A stretch of 28,477 nt of DNA from an uncultured Flavobacteriales bacterium. GTDB taxonomy: Bacteria > Bacteroidota > Bacteroidia > Flavobacteriales > Crocinitomicaceae. Location of the stretch: the NCBI GenBank assembly GCA_946479985.1, contig CAMLIF010000039.1, forward strand, positions 1-28,477, read 5' to 3'. Below the pieces are notes generated by a model. The model was given only the letters and a program-made list of their open reading frames with translations, searched no databases and was not told the DNA's origin. Numbering within the stretch: position 1 is the first letter of the stretch; every line of letters starts with the position of its first letter. Of the stretch, positions 1-8,600 are shown piece after piece. The position numbers were made by a program, and so were the translations under genes.

Positions 1-307
1 GAACCAGGAGAATAAGAAGTTTATTGTTTCGGTTTTGGAACCTGCAATGGAAGACTCTTACTTCGCATGGAACTTTATGGATAGTTATCTCCAGGAGAAA
101 GAATACTTTTCGGCTTACGTTTTTGAAGATATGGCACTGGAAATCCTGAATGAAAATCCGGAACTCAAAAAGGAGTTCGAAGAAAAGAAGAAGAATGATG
201 ACGATTTCGCTGCTGATAGCTGGTCGCAGTTGTTTTTCATTTATTCGCGTTCCGATTATTTCGAAGCAAAGACCTTCAATCGTCTTCCCGTGTTCAAACT
301 GTACTAA
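1..307 (+). CDS. M14 family zinc carboxypeptidase, C-terminal fragment (5' end outside window)
   Basis: The reading frame is open from base 2 to the TAA ending at 307, so this is the last ~101 residues of a longer protein and the internal TTG/ATG codons are not real starts. The text SYFAWNFMDS followed by QEKEYFSAYVFED and the final RLPVFKLY closely resemble the tail of large secreted M14 metallocarboxypeptidases of Bacteroidota, which follows the peptidase domain; this is from memory of the family. No zinc ligands or catalytic residues are visible because that part lies upstream of the window. The stop is only 12 nt from the stop of the convergent small gene on the other strand. The family call is fairly good; the substrate cannot be judged. 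Confidence 0.6.
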   Translation, partial: NQENKKFIVSVLEPAMEDSYFAWNFMDSYLQEKEYFSAYVFEDMALEILNENPELKKEFEEKKKNDDDFAADSWSQLFFIYSRSDYFEAKTFNRLPVFKLY

Positions 308-319
308 ATACTATGTAAT

Positions 320-673
320 TTAAGTAGGACCGTTTAATTCCTCAAGCGGAAGATGATATTCAGTAATCGGAGTCCAAGAATGTTCGTTTTTTTTGCTCAT
401 ACGGATTTTTAATCCGTGCTCGTCAAGAAAGGTCTGTTGAAGATCTGAAAAAGACATCGAAGGAGTTATTGTGATGTTGTTTGCATGATGCTGCGTTCTG
501 CAGTCTCCGAGGGTATGACTTCCTTCCTCCTGAATTTTGTCAGAATGACTTCCGTTTTTTGTATTCGGTTTTGAAAAGAATTCCAGTTTGAGATTCGGGA
601 ATTTCTTGTTGAATTCTTGCTGTATAGCATGAATTTTTCTATGATCGCTGATAGCAATTATTACTGTTTCCAT
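320..673 (-). CDS. Small protein homologous to the C-terminal domain of the neighbouring universal stress protein
   Basis: A 117-residue protein without signal peptide or membrane segment. By eye it aligns over nearly its whole length with residues ~283-398 of the universal stress protein encoded at 1021-2277. Shared landmarks in order are an N-terminal beta strand, I(Q)xxFN, FPxLKLEFxSKP, a glycine-rich turn with LG(D/E)xR, a second strand xITxxPxMxxSD(L/I)xQ, xxExGxxIxxxxK, and W at the end. The domain therefore occurs both alone and fused to a stress protein 350 bp away. The function is unknown; I infer a soluble regulatory or partner domain. The gene runs opposite to the stress cluster, and a shadow frame at 466-657 was disregarded. 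Confidence 0.7.
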   Translation of the reverse strand: METVIIAISDHRKIHAIQQEFNKKFPNLKLEFFSKPNTKNGSHSDKIQEEGSHTLGDCRTQHHANNITITPSMSFSDLQQTFLDEHGLKIRMSKKNEHSWTPITEYHLPLEELNGPT

Positions 674-1020
674 GATAAAGAGTAAAAGTTATACGCAAAA
701 TAATACCTTGAAATTGTACTCTCTTATGACGCGGATTAGGAAGGAGTATGAATAAAATCAGTTTTCTTACCATTGCACCTGAAACAACATATAACAAACG
801 TTGATTTTTCTCAATCATCCGGGAAACCGATACTTCAAACCACAGCTTGATCTTTATCATGTTACTTTCTGATTTTCCTCATTATTCAACTATTTTAAGT
901 AACTTACTTTTGCTAAAACAGCTGACAATCTTTTGATAAAAAGCTACCAGTTTTGATTCCGTAACCTGTGCATCAAGTGCGGGTTGTTTTATCAGTATTC
1001 ATTCTTTAATAGATATTTCC
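674..1020. other. Divergent intergenic region, no gene seen
   Basis: About 350 bp between two divergently transcribed genes that share a domain. Short frames exist on both strands, for example 639-860 on the minus strand, but none has a recognisable product and that one overlaps the start of the small gene. The region most likely holds the promoters of both genes. A TAnnTTTG match at 905-912 is listed separately. I see no strong hairpin or repeat here. Confidence 0.5.
905..912 (+). promoter_or_regulatory. Possible -7 element (TACTTTTG) for the stress cluster
   Basis: TACTTTTG matches the Bacteroidota -7 consensus TAnnTTTG exactly. No TTG lies at the expected -33 spacing and the distance to the ATG at 1021 is 108 nt, which would give a leader of about 100 nt. 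Chance occurrence in AT-rich DNA is possible. Confidence 0.3.
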
Positions 1021-2277
1021 ATGAAAAAAATACTTGTTCCGACTGATTTTTCCGAAGCCTCAGAGAGCGCTTTGGATTATGCTGCTGAAATTGCCAGACT
1101 CACAACAGCAAAAATTATCTTATTACATGTTTACACCATTCCGGTGCTGCTGACTGATCCTGTTCTTTCTATTCCACCTTTCGAGGGTTTGGAGGAAGAT
1201 TATATAAAGCTTATGGAGCAAAAAAGTCTCCGGATCCGCTCGCAAAAAGGCAATAATACCGAAGTAGCTTGTATGTACCGGGAAGGAGACATTGAAGCGG
1301 AAATAGCGCGGGTAGCAGAGCAGGAAGGCGTTGATTTGATCGTTATGGGAATACGCCAAAAGGATTTTCTGACAGAGAAGATTATTGGCAGCATCACAAC
1401 ATCTTTGTTAACGAAAGCCTCATGTCCGGTTCTGGCCATTCCTAAAGAATTAAAATTCAGCAAGGTGAAAAGAATCGTTTTTGCAAGTGATTTCCTGAAA
1501 ACAGATTCTGAGATCCTGGAATCGCTGAAGGAGTTTGTGCAGCTGTTTCATGCTGAGCTTTATGTACTGAATATTGTTCAGAGTGTACTGAATGTTGCTG
1601 ATGCCGAGGAAGCAGTAAACGCAATGGATATTCACCATGAACTGAAGGACGTGAGACATTTTTTTCATGATGTACATGCAGATGATATTATTGACGGGAT
1701 CAATAAGTTCATCCGTGAATACGAAATTGATATGGTAGTGATGATTCCCCGAAAACATTCCCGTTTCGTTAATTTCTTCAGAGAGCCAAGAACAAAAAAG
1801 CTGGCATTTCATGCATCAGTGCCGTTACTTGCCCTGCATGCTCCCATACACTCTAAACCAGAACCTGTTGTGAAAAGTATTACCATTAACGATGAAACAA
1901 GTATCCGCTCAATCCAGGATGCCTTTAACAGTGTGTTTCCTTACCTGAAGCTGGAATTTTATTCCAAACCACACGCTCCGGGAAGACCAAGCAATGTCAA
2001 ATTTCTTCAACAACCGGGCAAGTTACTGGGCGAGATCAGAAAGAACCATACAAACGGGGAAATCATCCTTAAACCTGAAATGACAGTTTCGGATATTGAA
2101 CAGTTATTTGGCAACGAATACGGAATTGGTATTCAGGTCTTTCGCAAATCAGGAAACATCTGGTTGGAGACTACTATTACTGACGACTGGACCTTACAAA
2201 AACAGAATGCAGAAGGTGAATTTTTAAGCACACCTGTTCCGCGAGATGAACCAACAGATTATAAGGAACAGGAATAA
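1021..2277 (+). CDS. Tandem universal stress protein with an extra C-terminal domain
   Basis: A 418-residue cytoplasmic protein. Residues 1-140 form a UspA domain (opening KKILVPTDFSEASESALDYA, closing CPVLAIP) and residues ~145-278 a second, degenerate one. The ATP-binding signature G-2x-G-9x-G-(S/T) is only partly kept in the first domain: MGIRQ loses the second glycine although GSIT is present. It is absent in the second (MIPRKHSRF), so nucleotide binding may be weak or lost. Residues ~283-398 are a different domain, the one found alone in the gene at 320-673. UspA proteins respond to starvation, redox or oxygen stress. The gene heads a same-strand run with a TauE-like transporter, an ATP-cone/Mrr protein and an MBL RNase. 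The start is supported by the usual MKKILVPTDFS opening. Confidence 0.9.
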   Translation: MKKILVPTDFSEASESALDYAAEIARLTTAKIILLHVYTIPVLLTDPVLSIPPFEGLEEDYIKLMEQKSLRIRSQKGNNTEVACMYREGDIEAEIARVAEQEGVDLIVMGIRQKDFLTEKIIGSITTSLLTKASCPVLAIPKELKFSKVKRIVFASDFLKTDSEILESLKEFVQLFHAELYVLNIVQSVLNVADAEEAVNAMDIHHELKDVRHFFHDVHADDIIDGINKFIREYEIDMVVMIPRKHSRFVNFFREPRTKKLAFHASVPLLALHAPIHSKPEPVVKSITINDETSIRSIQDAFNSVFPYLKLEFYSKPHAPGRPSNVKFLQQPGKLLGEIRKNHTNGEIILKPEMTVSDIEQLFGNEYGIGIQVFRKSGNIWLETTITDDWTLQKQNAEGEFLSTPVPRDEPTDYKEQE

Positions 2278-2315
2278 GTTTATCAGGAACTTTTAATCAT
2301 ATAAAATTGTGCACG

Positions 2316-2423
2316 ATGAATTTTTCGGAATCAGGAACAAGATGGATTAATCCGGAATCAGGGATAGTAAAGATCTGTCGTGTGTCAACCGGAATAGCTT
2401 TGGGCAGTAAAAACCTGCTATAA
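2316..2423 (+). CDS. Possible 35-codon small ORF just upstream of the transporter
   Basis: An ATG-started frame of 35 codons (opening MNFSESGTRW, ending GSKNLL) stops six bases before the ATG of the TauE/SafE gene and lies in the same frame. It has no recognised family and no membrane segment. It could be a leader peptide or simply an open stretch of spacer in the 152-nt gap after the stress protein gene. Only its position argues for it. Confidence 0.15.
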   Translation: MNFSESGTRWINPESGIVKICRVSTGIALGSKNLL

Positions 2424-2429
2424 GCCAGA

Positions 2430-3155
2430 ATGGACTTCCTGATATGCTTCATTGTTTTATCGCTGCTGGCTGAGGTACTGGGAACAGTAGGCGGTTTCGG
2501 ATCGTCTATGTTTTTTGTTCCAATTGCCGGAATGTTCTTTGATTTTCACACCGTTCTGGGTGTCACCGCTCTTTTTCATGTATTGAGTAATCTTTCCAAA
2601 ATAGCATTGTTCAGAAACGGTTTCGACAAGCGCCTGGTACTGACAATAGGAATACCTGCGGTTCTTTTCGTAATCCTTGGAGCATACATCAGTCGTTTTG
2701 TGAACAGTACTCTTTTGGAGATGTTCCTGGCTTTCTTCCTGATCAGTGTAAGTTTAATACTCCTGATCTTTCAGAAACTGGAGCTGAAACCTACTTTAAG
2801 GAATTCTATTGCAGGTGGTGCGTTTTCGGGAGTTGCTGCCGGGTTATTGGGAACAGGTGGAGCAATCAGGGGATTAACCATGGCAGCGTTTAACCTTGAT
2901 AAGGAACGGTTTATTGCTACTTCGGCAATTATTGATCTCGGAATAGATCTGAGCAGAAGCGTGGTCTATTTTTCCAACGGATATATGCATAAAAACGATA
3001 TGTACCTGATTCCCATTCTTTTGTTAATTGGCATTGCAGGAACATTTATCGGGAAGAAGTTGCTCACTTTGTTTTCTCAGAAGCAGTTCAAATACTTTAC
3101 TCTGATACTGATTTTCGGAGTAGGTGTTATGACTTTCTTAAGATTGTTGATATGA
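2430..3155 (+). CDS. TauE/SafE family membrane transporter
   Basis: A 241-residue integral membrane protein with about seven to eight hydrophobic segments. It has the two-half layout of the TauE/SafE (former DUF81) family: an N-terminal half with GTVGGFGSSMFFVP and a C-terminal half with SGVAAGLLGTGGAIRG, the two glycine-rich loops typical of the fold. Members export or import sulfite, sulfonates or other small organosulfur anions across the inner membrane; the substrate here is not determinable. It lies 152 nt after the stress protein gene and 33 nt before the ATP-cone/Mrr gene, all on one strand, so co-transcription is plausible. The length is near the usual 240-270. Confidence 0.85.
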   Translation: MDFLICFIVLSLLAEVLGTVGGFGSSMFFVPIAGMFFDFHTVLGVTALFHVLSNLSKIALFRNGFDKRLVLTIGIPAVLFVILGAYISRFVNSTLLEMFLAFFLISVSLILLIFQKLELKPTLRNSIAGGAFSGVAAGLLGTGGAIRGLTMAAFNLDKERFIATSAIIDLGIDLSRSVVYFSNGYMHKNDMYLIPILLLIGIAGTFIGKKLLTLFSQKQFKYFTLILIFGVGVMTFLRLLI

Positions 3156-3188
3156 TAATTACGTGTACTGAAACTATAATAACCAAAT

Positions 3189-4115
3189 ATGCATGAAATG
3201 GAACGTGAATTCTTAATTACGAAAGCTTCAGGTATACAAATCCCGTTCTCTGAAGAAAAGCTGCGGGCATCTCTTGAACGAGCTGGGGCAACTACTGACC
3301 AGATTGAATATATTGTGCATACCGTAAAAGACAAATTATATGACGGTATAACAACCCGAAAGATCTACCGGATAGCTTTTTCGTTATTGAAAGAAGGCTC
3401 AAGGCACCTTGCTGCAAGATATCATTTGAAGCAGGCAATCATGGAGTTGGGGCCATCCGGATTTCCATTTGAAAAATATATCAGCGAATTACTGCAACAG
3501 CAGGGTTACCGATCGCGGGTGGGAGAAATCCTGCAAGGAGCCTGCATTACTCATGAGATTGATGTGATAGCAGTGAATGAAAAGGAACAAATACTGATAG
3601 AATGTAAATATCACAACTACGCAGGTGTTTCATGCGATGTGAAAGTTCCGTTATACATTCATTCGCGCTTCCTGGATGTCGATCAGCAGCTTGCTAAACT
3701 TGGCGGAGATTTTGCGTTAACTCAAAAAAGATGGGTGGTAACCAATACCCGGTTCACCGATGATGCAATGCAATATGCCAAATGTGCAGGTCTTTTCCTT
3801 TTAGGCTGGGATTATCCGGCGAATGGAAGTTTGAAAGAACAAATAGACAAAATGGGACTCTATCCGATAACCTGTCTGACTTCGCTAACACAGGCTGAAA
3901 AACAGCATTTACTCGAGCGTAAGATCGTTTTGTGTAAAGATATCGGGTATAACGAAAAGCTTCTGAAAGCTATTGGTGTGAAATCGACCCGAATGGCTGT
4001 TGTGATGAATGAAGCACAGCAGCTTTGCCAGGATTTGCATTTGCCCATACCCGGTATACAGCCAAAGAATAAAAACAAACAAACCACTTTTACGAAAGAT
4101 TATGAAAACGAATGA
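3189..4115 (+). CDS. ATP-cone domain fused to an Mrr-like restriction endonuclease domain
   Basis: A 308-residue soluble protein. Residues ~5-90 are an ATP-cone (KASGIQIPFSEEKLRASLERAG, then ITTRKIYRIAFSLLK), the nucleotide-sensing module best known from ribonucleotide reductases and NrdR. Residues ~95-215 are a PD-(D/E)xK nuclease-like domain of the Mrr type: HEIDVIAV supplies the acidic residue and ILIECKYHN the ExK pair. The last ~70 residues contain LLERKIVLCKDIGYNEKLLKAIGV, helical and possibly helix-hairpin-helix. I infer a DNA- or RNA-directed nuclease gated by nucleotide levels. It overlaps the following RNase-like gene by 14 nt, which suggests translational coupling and a joint role. 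A second ATG four codons downstream (MEREFLI) is an alternative start. Confidence 0.85.
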   Translation: MHEMEREFLITKASGIQIPFSEEKLRASLERAGATTDQIEYIVHTVKDKLYDGITTRKIYRIAFSLLKEGSRHLAARYHLKQAIMELGPSGFPFEKYISELLQQQGYRSRVGEILQGACITHEIDVIAVNEKEQILIECKYHNYAGVSCDVKVPLYIHSRFLDVDQQLAKLGGDFALTQKRWVVTNTRFTDDAMQYAKCAGLFLLGWDYPANGSLKEQIDKMGLYPITCLTSLTQAEKQHLLERKIVLCKDIGYNEKLLKAIGVKSTRMAVVMNEAQQLCQDLHLPIPGIQPKNKNKQTTFTKDYENE

Positions 4116-5472
4116 ATCATTTAAAGTCCAGTTTCTTGGCGCTGCAGGTACTGTTACAGGTTCTAAATACTATATCGAAACGGCCGGAAAAAAGATCCTT
4201 GTTGATTGCGGCTTGTTCCAGGGATTAAAAGAATTGCGATTGCGTAATTGGAACTCTCTCCCGATCGATTGTTCGGCTATTGATTTCGTTCTGTTAACAC
4301 ACGGTCATCTTGATCATGTAGGATATTTGCCTTTGTTGGTTAAACAAGGTTTTACCGGCAAAATTTACACAACACTCCCAACGGTTGAAATCGCAAAATT
4401 GATTCTGCTCGACAGCGCAAGAATTCAGGAAGAAGATGCAGAAAGAGCTAATGCACAACATTTCAGCAAGCATCAGCCGGCTAAACCACTGTACACAGTT
4501 AAAGAAGCAGAACAGGTTTTCTCTCATTTTCAGGCTCAACCTGAAGATGAATGGATTGAAATGACAGAGGATCTTTCCTTTAGATTTCGCTACAACGGAC
4601 ATATTATCGGGTCAGTATTTATTGAACTGCGCATAGGCGACAGAAGAGTTGTCTTTTCCGGAGATGTTGGTCGTATTGAGGATCCTTTGTTATATCCTCC
4701 AATGCAGCCCGAACATGCCGATATTTTGTTTATTGAATCTACCTATGGCGCTAAAATACACCAGGAACACCCCAAAGAACAACTGGGAAAAGCCATCTAT
4801 GAAGCATTACAGAAAAATGGTACTATTGTCATTCCCAGTTTTGCAGTTGAACGCACACAGTTGTTAATGTATTATTTGTGGGAGTTACACAAAGAGCGGG
4901 CTATTCCTGATATCCCGATATATATGGACAGCCCGATGGGAAGCCGGATGCTGGATATATTCAGAAAACACGGTTCATGGCATAAGTTGGTACCGCCCAT
5001 ATATGCCGAAATGTGCAAACGGATTCATATCGTGAATAAACAGGAAGAAACGTATAAGCTTGCAGCGAATAAAGAGTCTAAGATAATTATTGCTGCTTCC
5101 GGAATGGCGTCGGGAGGCCGGGTTCTTATCTATTTTGATAAGCTTATCGGTAACCCTGATACTACAGTTTTACTCGTTGGTCACCAAGGAGAAGGTACCC
5201 GGGGAAGGGCTTTGCTGGATGGTGCAGAGGAAATAAAATTACATGGGAAATTTAAACCTGTAAGGGCGAATATTGTAAGTATCGAAGGTTTGTCGGCACA
5301 TGCAGATCAAAGTGAATTGATACATTGGCTGGCTAATCTTGAAAAGAAACCCGAGCATGTTTTCATTGTTCACGGAGAGCCGGATGGTTCCGCTGCTTTA
5401 AGTGATAAGTTGAAGCAGGTTTATGATATAAACAGCACGATTCCGAAACAGGATGAGGTATTTCAGCTGTAA
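4102..5472 (+). CDS. MBL-fold / beta-CASP / RMMBL RNase-like protein
   Basis: A 456-residue cytoplasmic protein of the CPSF73/TTHA0252-like group of metallo-beta-lactamase ribonucleases. The opening VQFLGAAGTVTGSKY is typical. Zinc-binding HGHLDH is at residues 67-72, further metal ligands follow in GHIIGS and FSGDVG, the beta-CASP region contains AASGMASGGRV, and the C-terminal RMMBL part contains IEGLSAHADQSEL and FIVHGEP. Such enzymes cut RNA endo- or exonucleolytically; some have other roles. The frame is open back to an ATG at 4009, but homology begins just after the ATG at 4102, preceded by AAAGA. That start overlaps the ATP-cone/Mrr gene by 14 nt, pointing to coupled expression of two nucleic-acid enzymes in a stress cluster. 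Confidence 0.9.
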   Translation: MKTNESFKVQFLGAAGTVTGSKYYIETAGKKILVDCGLFQGLKELRLRNWNSLPIDCSAIDFVLLTHGHLDHVGYLPLLVKQGFTGKIYTTLPTVEIAKLILLDSARIQEEDAERANAQHFSKHQPAKPLYTVKEAEQVFSHFQAQPEDEWIEMTEDLSFRFRYNGHIIGSVFIELRIGDRRVVFSGDVGRIEDPLLYPPMQPEHADILFIESTYGAKIHQEHPKEQLGKAIYEALQKNGTIVIPSFAVERTQLLMYYLWELHKERAIPDIPIYMDSPMGSRMLDIFRKHGSWHKLVPPIYAEMCKRIHIVNKQEETYKLAANKESKIIIAASGMASGGRVLIYFDKLIGNPDTTVLLVGHQGEGTRGRALLDGAEEIKLHGKFKPVRANIVSIEGLSAHADQSELIHWLANLEKKPEHVFIVHGEPDGSAALSDKLKQVYDINSTIPKQDEVFQL

Positions 5473-5574
5473 CTGTTCTGTATTTAGTTGTTTCGATGGT
5501 TCAGTGCAGTTGACTTTCCAAGTATTGTCCTGTTATTGTCCCATTAAACATTACTAAATTGTTCTAGTATTCGG

Positions 5575-5582
5575 TATCTTCG
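5575..5582 (+). promoter_or_regulatory. Possible -7 element (TATCTTCG)
   Basis: TATCTTCG matches TAnnTTTG at all but one position and ends 18 nt before the ATG at 5601. A TTG at 5559-5561 is only 13 nt upstream, shorter than the usual ~20, so the -33 box is doubtful. It is a reasonable promoter candidate for the PNGase F-like gene, which follows 128 nt after the previous operon. Confidence 0.35.
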
Positions 5583-5600
5583 TCACTCTAAAAACTTAAG

Positions 5601-8600
5601 ATGAAGAAAAGAATACTATTCATTCTGGCAATAGTCGCCGCATTTCAGTTAAATGCTCAGGATACTACCTGGGTTCAAACTTTTACTTTCGACTCTATTG
5701 AAACAAGAAGAGCTGATTTTGAATTCCCGAGTTCGCTCGACGACAAGAGATTTGAAAAAGTACTGATGTACTACAAATTGAAATGCAGTCCTTTGACAAC
5801 CTGGGACCAATACAATTGCGGGGAATGGGATTATTTGACTTACACGCGTATTTTTGATCATACAGGTGTAATGGATTCGGTTCGTGTAGATGGTAAGAAT
5901 TACAAAGTGAATCAAACTTCACCCAATTCTTATGCTTATGCAGCCAGTCCATACTATAATCAGCAATGGAAAGCCGTTCAGAACCGGACACAAAATGCAG
6001 CAAGTCTTTTCCCTGTTTCAGGAACAGGTTCAACACCGCTAACATTGGTGAATGCCGGTATAAACGGAAAAACGATTCAATGGGTTATTCCGGCTTCGGA
6101 ATTGGCAGCGAGTGGTGTAACAGCCGGCGATTTGCAAGGATTACAACTAAACTTGTCAAGTATGCTTGCTTCTTTACAAGGCGTGAAAATACGTATTAAG
6201 TCTTCGCTATTGACTTCTTTAGCGTCAATGGAAACTACCGGTTTCACAACGGTTTACGACAATACGCTTTCAGGAATTACTGCAGGTTTAAACACATTGA
6301 ATTTTTCCGCACCTTTCATTTACGACGGAACGTCTAACCTGGTTATTGAACTGAGTTATTCAGATGCGCGTGAAATGACAGCTTCTGTTGATTTGAATAT
6401 GATTGATGCACCTGCAACAGCGAATAGTTTGGTTTACGACAATGTGAACGGAACATTTGTAACCACTGCAGCCAATTACGCTGAAGTGAATTTGAATAAT
6501 GTGGATATGGGTGCCGATCTAACCATTGAGTTCTGGTCGAAAGGAAACGGAAACACCGGTCAGTCTACTTCAATCCTGGAGGCTGTTGATTCACTGAATC
6601 GCAGAATTCTGAATATTCACATGCCTTGGTCGGATAATACCGTATACTGGGATGCCGGATCGAATGGAAGCGGATCTTACGATCGTATTTCGAAAGCAGC
6701 GACAGTAACTGAAATGGATAACGTATGGCATCACTGGGCGTTCGTGAAGAAATCATCAACAGGAGAAATGTTCATTTACAAAGACGGAGTTCAATGGCAT
6801 TCAGGTACGAATCTGAATCTGCCGGTTGGAAAGATCACGAAATTCATCTTAGGATCGAATATTGACCAGGGATATCAGTGGCGTGGATCAATTGACGAGT
6901 TTTCAGTTTGGTCAAGCGCATTGGATGCTGCAACAATTGCTTCGTGGAAAGATAAAAAGATTGATGCAACTCATCCGGATTACGCTTCTTTGGAAACGTA
7001 TTATGATTTCGACGGACAGCTTGCAATGATGGATCGTTCGGGGAACAACCGTTTAGGAATGTGTTCTGATCTGAATATGGTTCAGAATATGCAGTCTGTT
7101 GTAACAGGAATAGTTTCTTTGGATGCAATTCCGGAGATCAGCCTGATCCAGGGAACTATGAATGCAGCGACAAATGATTCTGTATTAGTGGCGCAATTCC
7201 CTGAAACAAGCGTTGTTTATGAATACGAAGTTGGAACGAATAGTTTCCATATTTCAAATAATTATGCAGCATACACTCAGGGAACGTTTGATACGCTGAA
7301 CGTTGCCGGTTCGGTGATTGGTTCTGGTTCAAGTGTTGTTGATGCTACGCTTACACTGGATACAATTACTTATTACCAGGCACCTTTTGAAGTGGTGAAT
7401 GATGTAGAAATTGGCCGTTACATTACTCCTTACGGAATTGGATTTGATTTGGGACCTCAGGGTTTTGCATGGATCTACGATGTTACCGACTACCAGAAAT
7501 ATTTGAGCGGAATGGTTGATCTTGCCGCACACAATACGCAGGAATTAATCGATTTGAAATTTGCGTTCATTGAAGGAATTCCGCCGCGTGACGTACATAA
7601 CATTGAACCTGTCTGGAAGAACTGGACAAGCTACAATTATGCTGAAATGGCAAACGACGTGGTTCTTCAGGCAACGCCGGTTATTCTTTCCGACACTTCT
7701 TCCATGTACAAGCTTAAAACACGTTTGTCAGGACATGGACAGGTTGGAAACGGTGCATGTTGTGAGTGGCAGGACAAGCATCATAAAATCCTGTTAGACG
7801 GAGTTGAACGCTTCAACTGGAGTATCTGGCAGACAAACGAGTGTGGTGAAAACCCGAACATCAAACAAGGCGGAACATGGCCGTATGCAAGAGAAGGCTG
7901 GTGTCCGGGAGATATGGTGAAAGAATTCGACCAGGAATTAACTCCGTTCGTAACACCGGGAGATACTATTTTAATTGATTATGACATTGACGATGTTCCT
8001 GCTAATGATGCCGGGCAGGCAGGCGGAAATTATGTTACTGCAATTGATCTGGTTTCATACTCCGCACCGAATTTCACGCACGACGCAGCTTTGGTTGATG
8101 TGTTGAACCCGAACAACTACGAGTATTACAGCAAATACAATCCTACCTGTTCTAATCCGCGTGTGATCATTCAAAATACAGGTTTACAAACTCTTCATTC
8201 TGTAAAACTCGCTTATTGGGTGACAACAGATTATTATGAAGTATTTACCTGGCCATGTAACTTAGGTTTCATGGAGAAAGAAGTAGTGGAATTGCCTATT
8301 ACGGATCAAATGTTCTGGTTCGGAGCTGCTGTTGCAGATGGTTTCACTGCACGCATTCTTGAAATTGAAGGTGCAGCCGGAGTTGACGAGTACGCACAGA
8401 ATAACGAGTTTAAAACCAGGTATACCGCTCCTGAAACAGTTGATCATCATTTCTATGCCTGGTATAAAACAAACAATAAGGCAATTGAAAACAAATGGCG
8501 TTTGATTGACGGTGCAGGAAATACGATTTTCGAAAGAACTACATTGACAAATACTACGGAATACAAAGACACGTTTGATCTTGCTCCGGGTTGTTATTCG

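Noticed and set aside
4009..4101. Longer start of the MBL RNase-like gene at 4009
   Set aside because: The added 31 residues lie wholly within the preceding gene and do not resemble the family, which starts just after the ATG at 4102.
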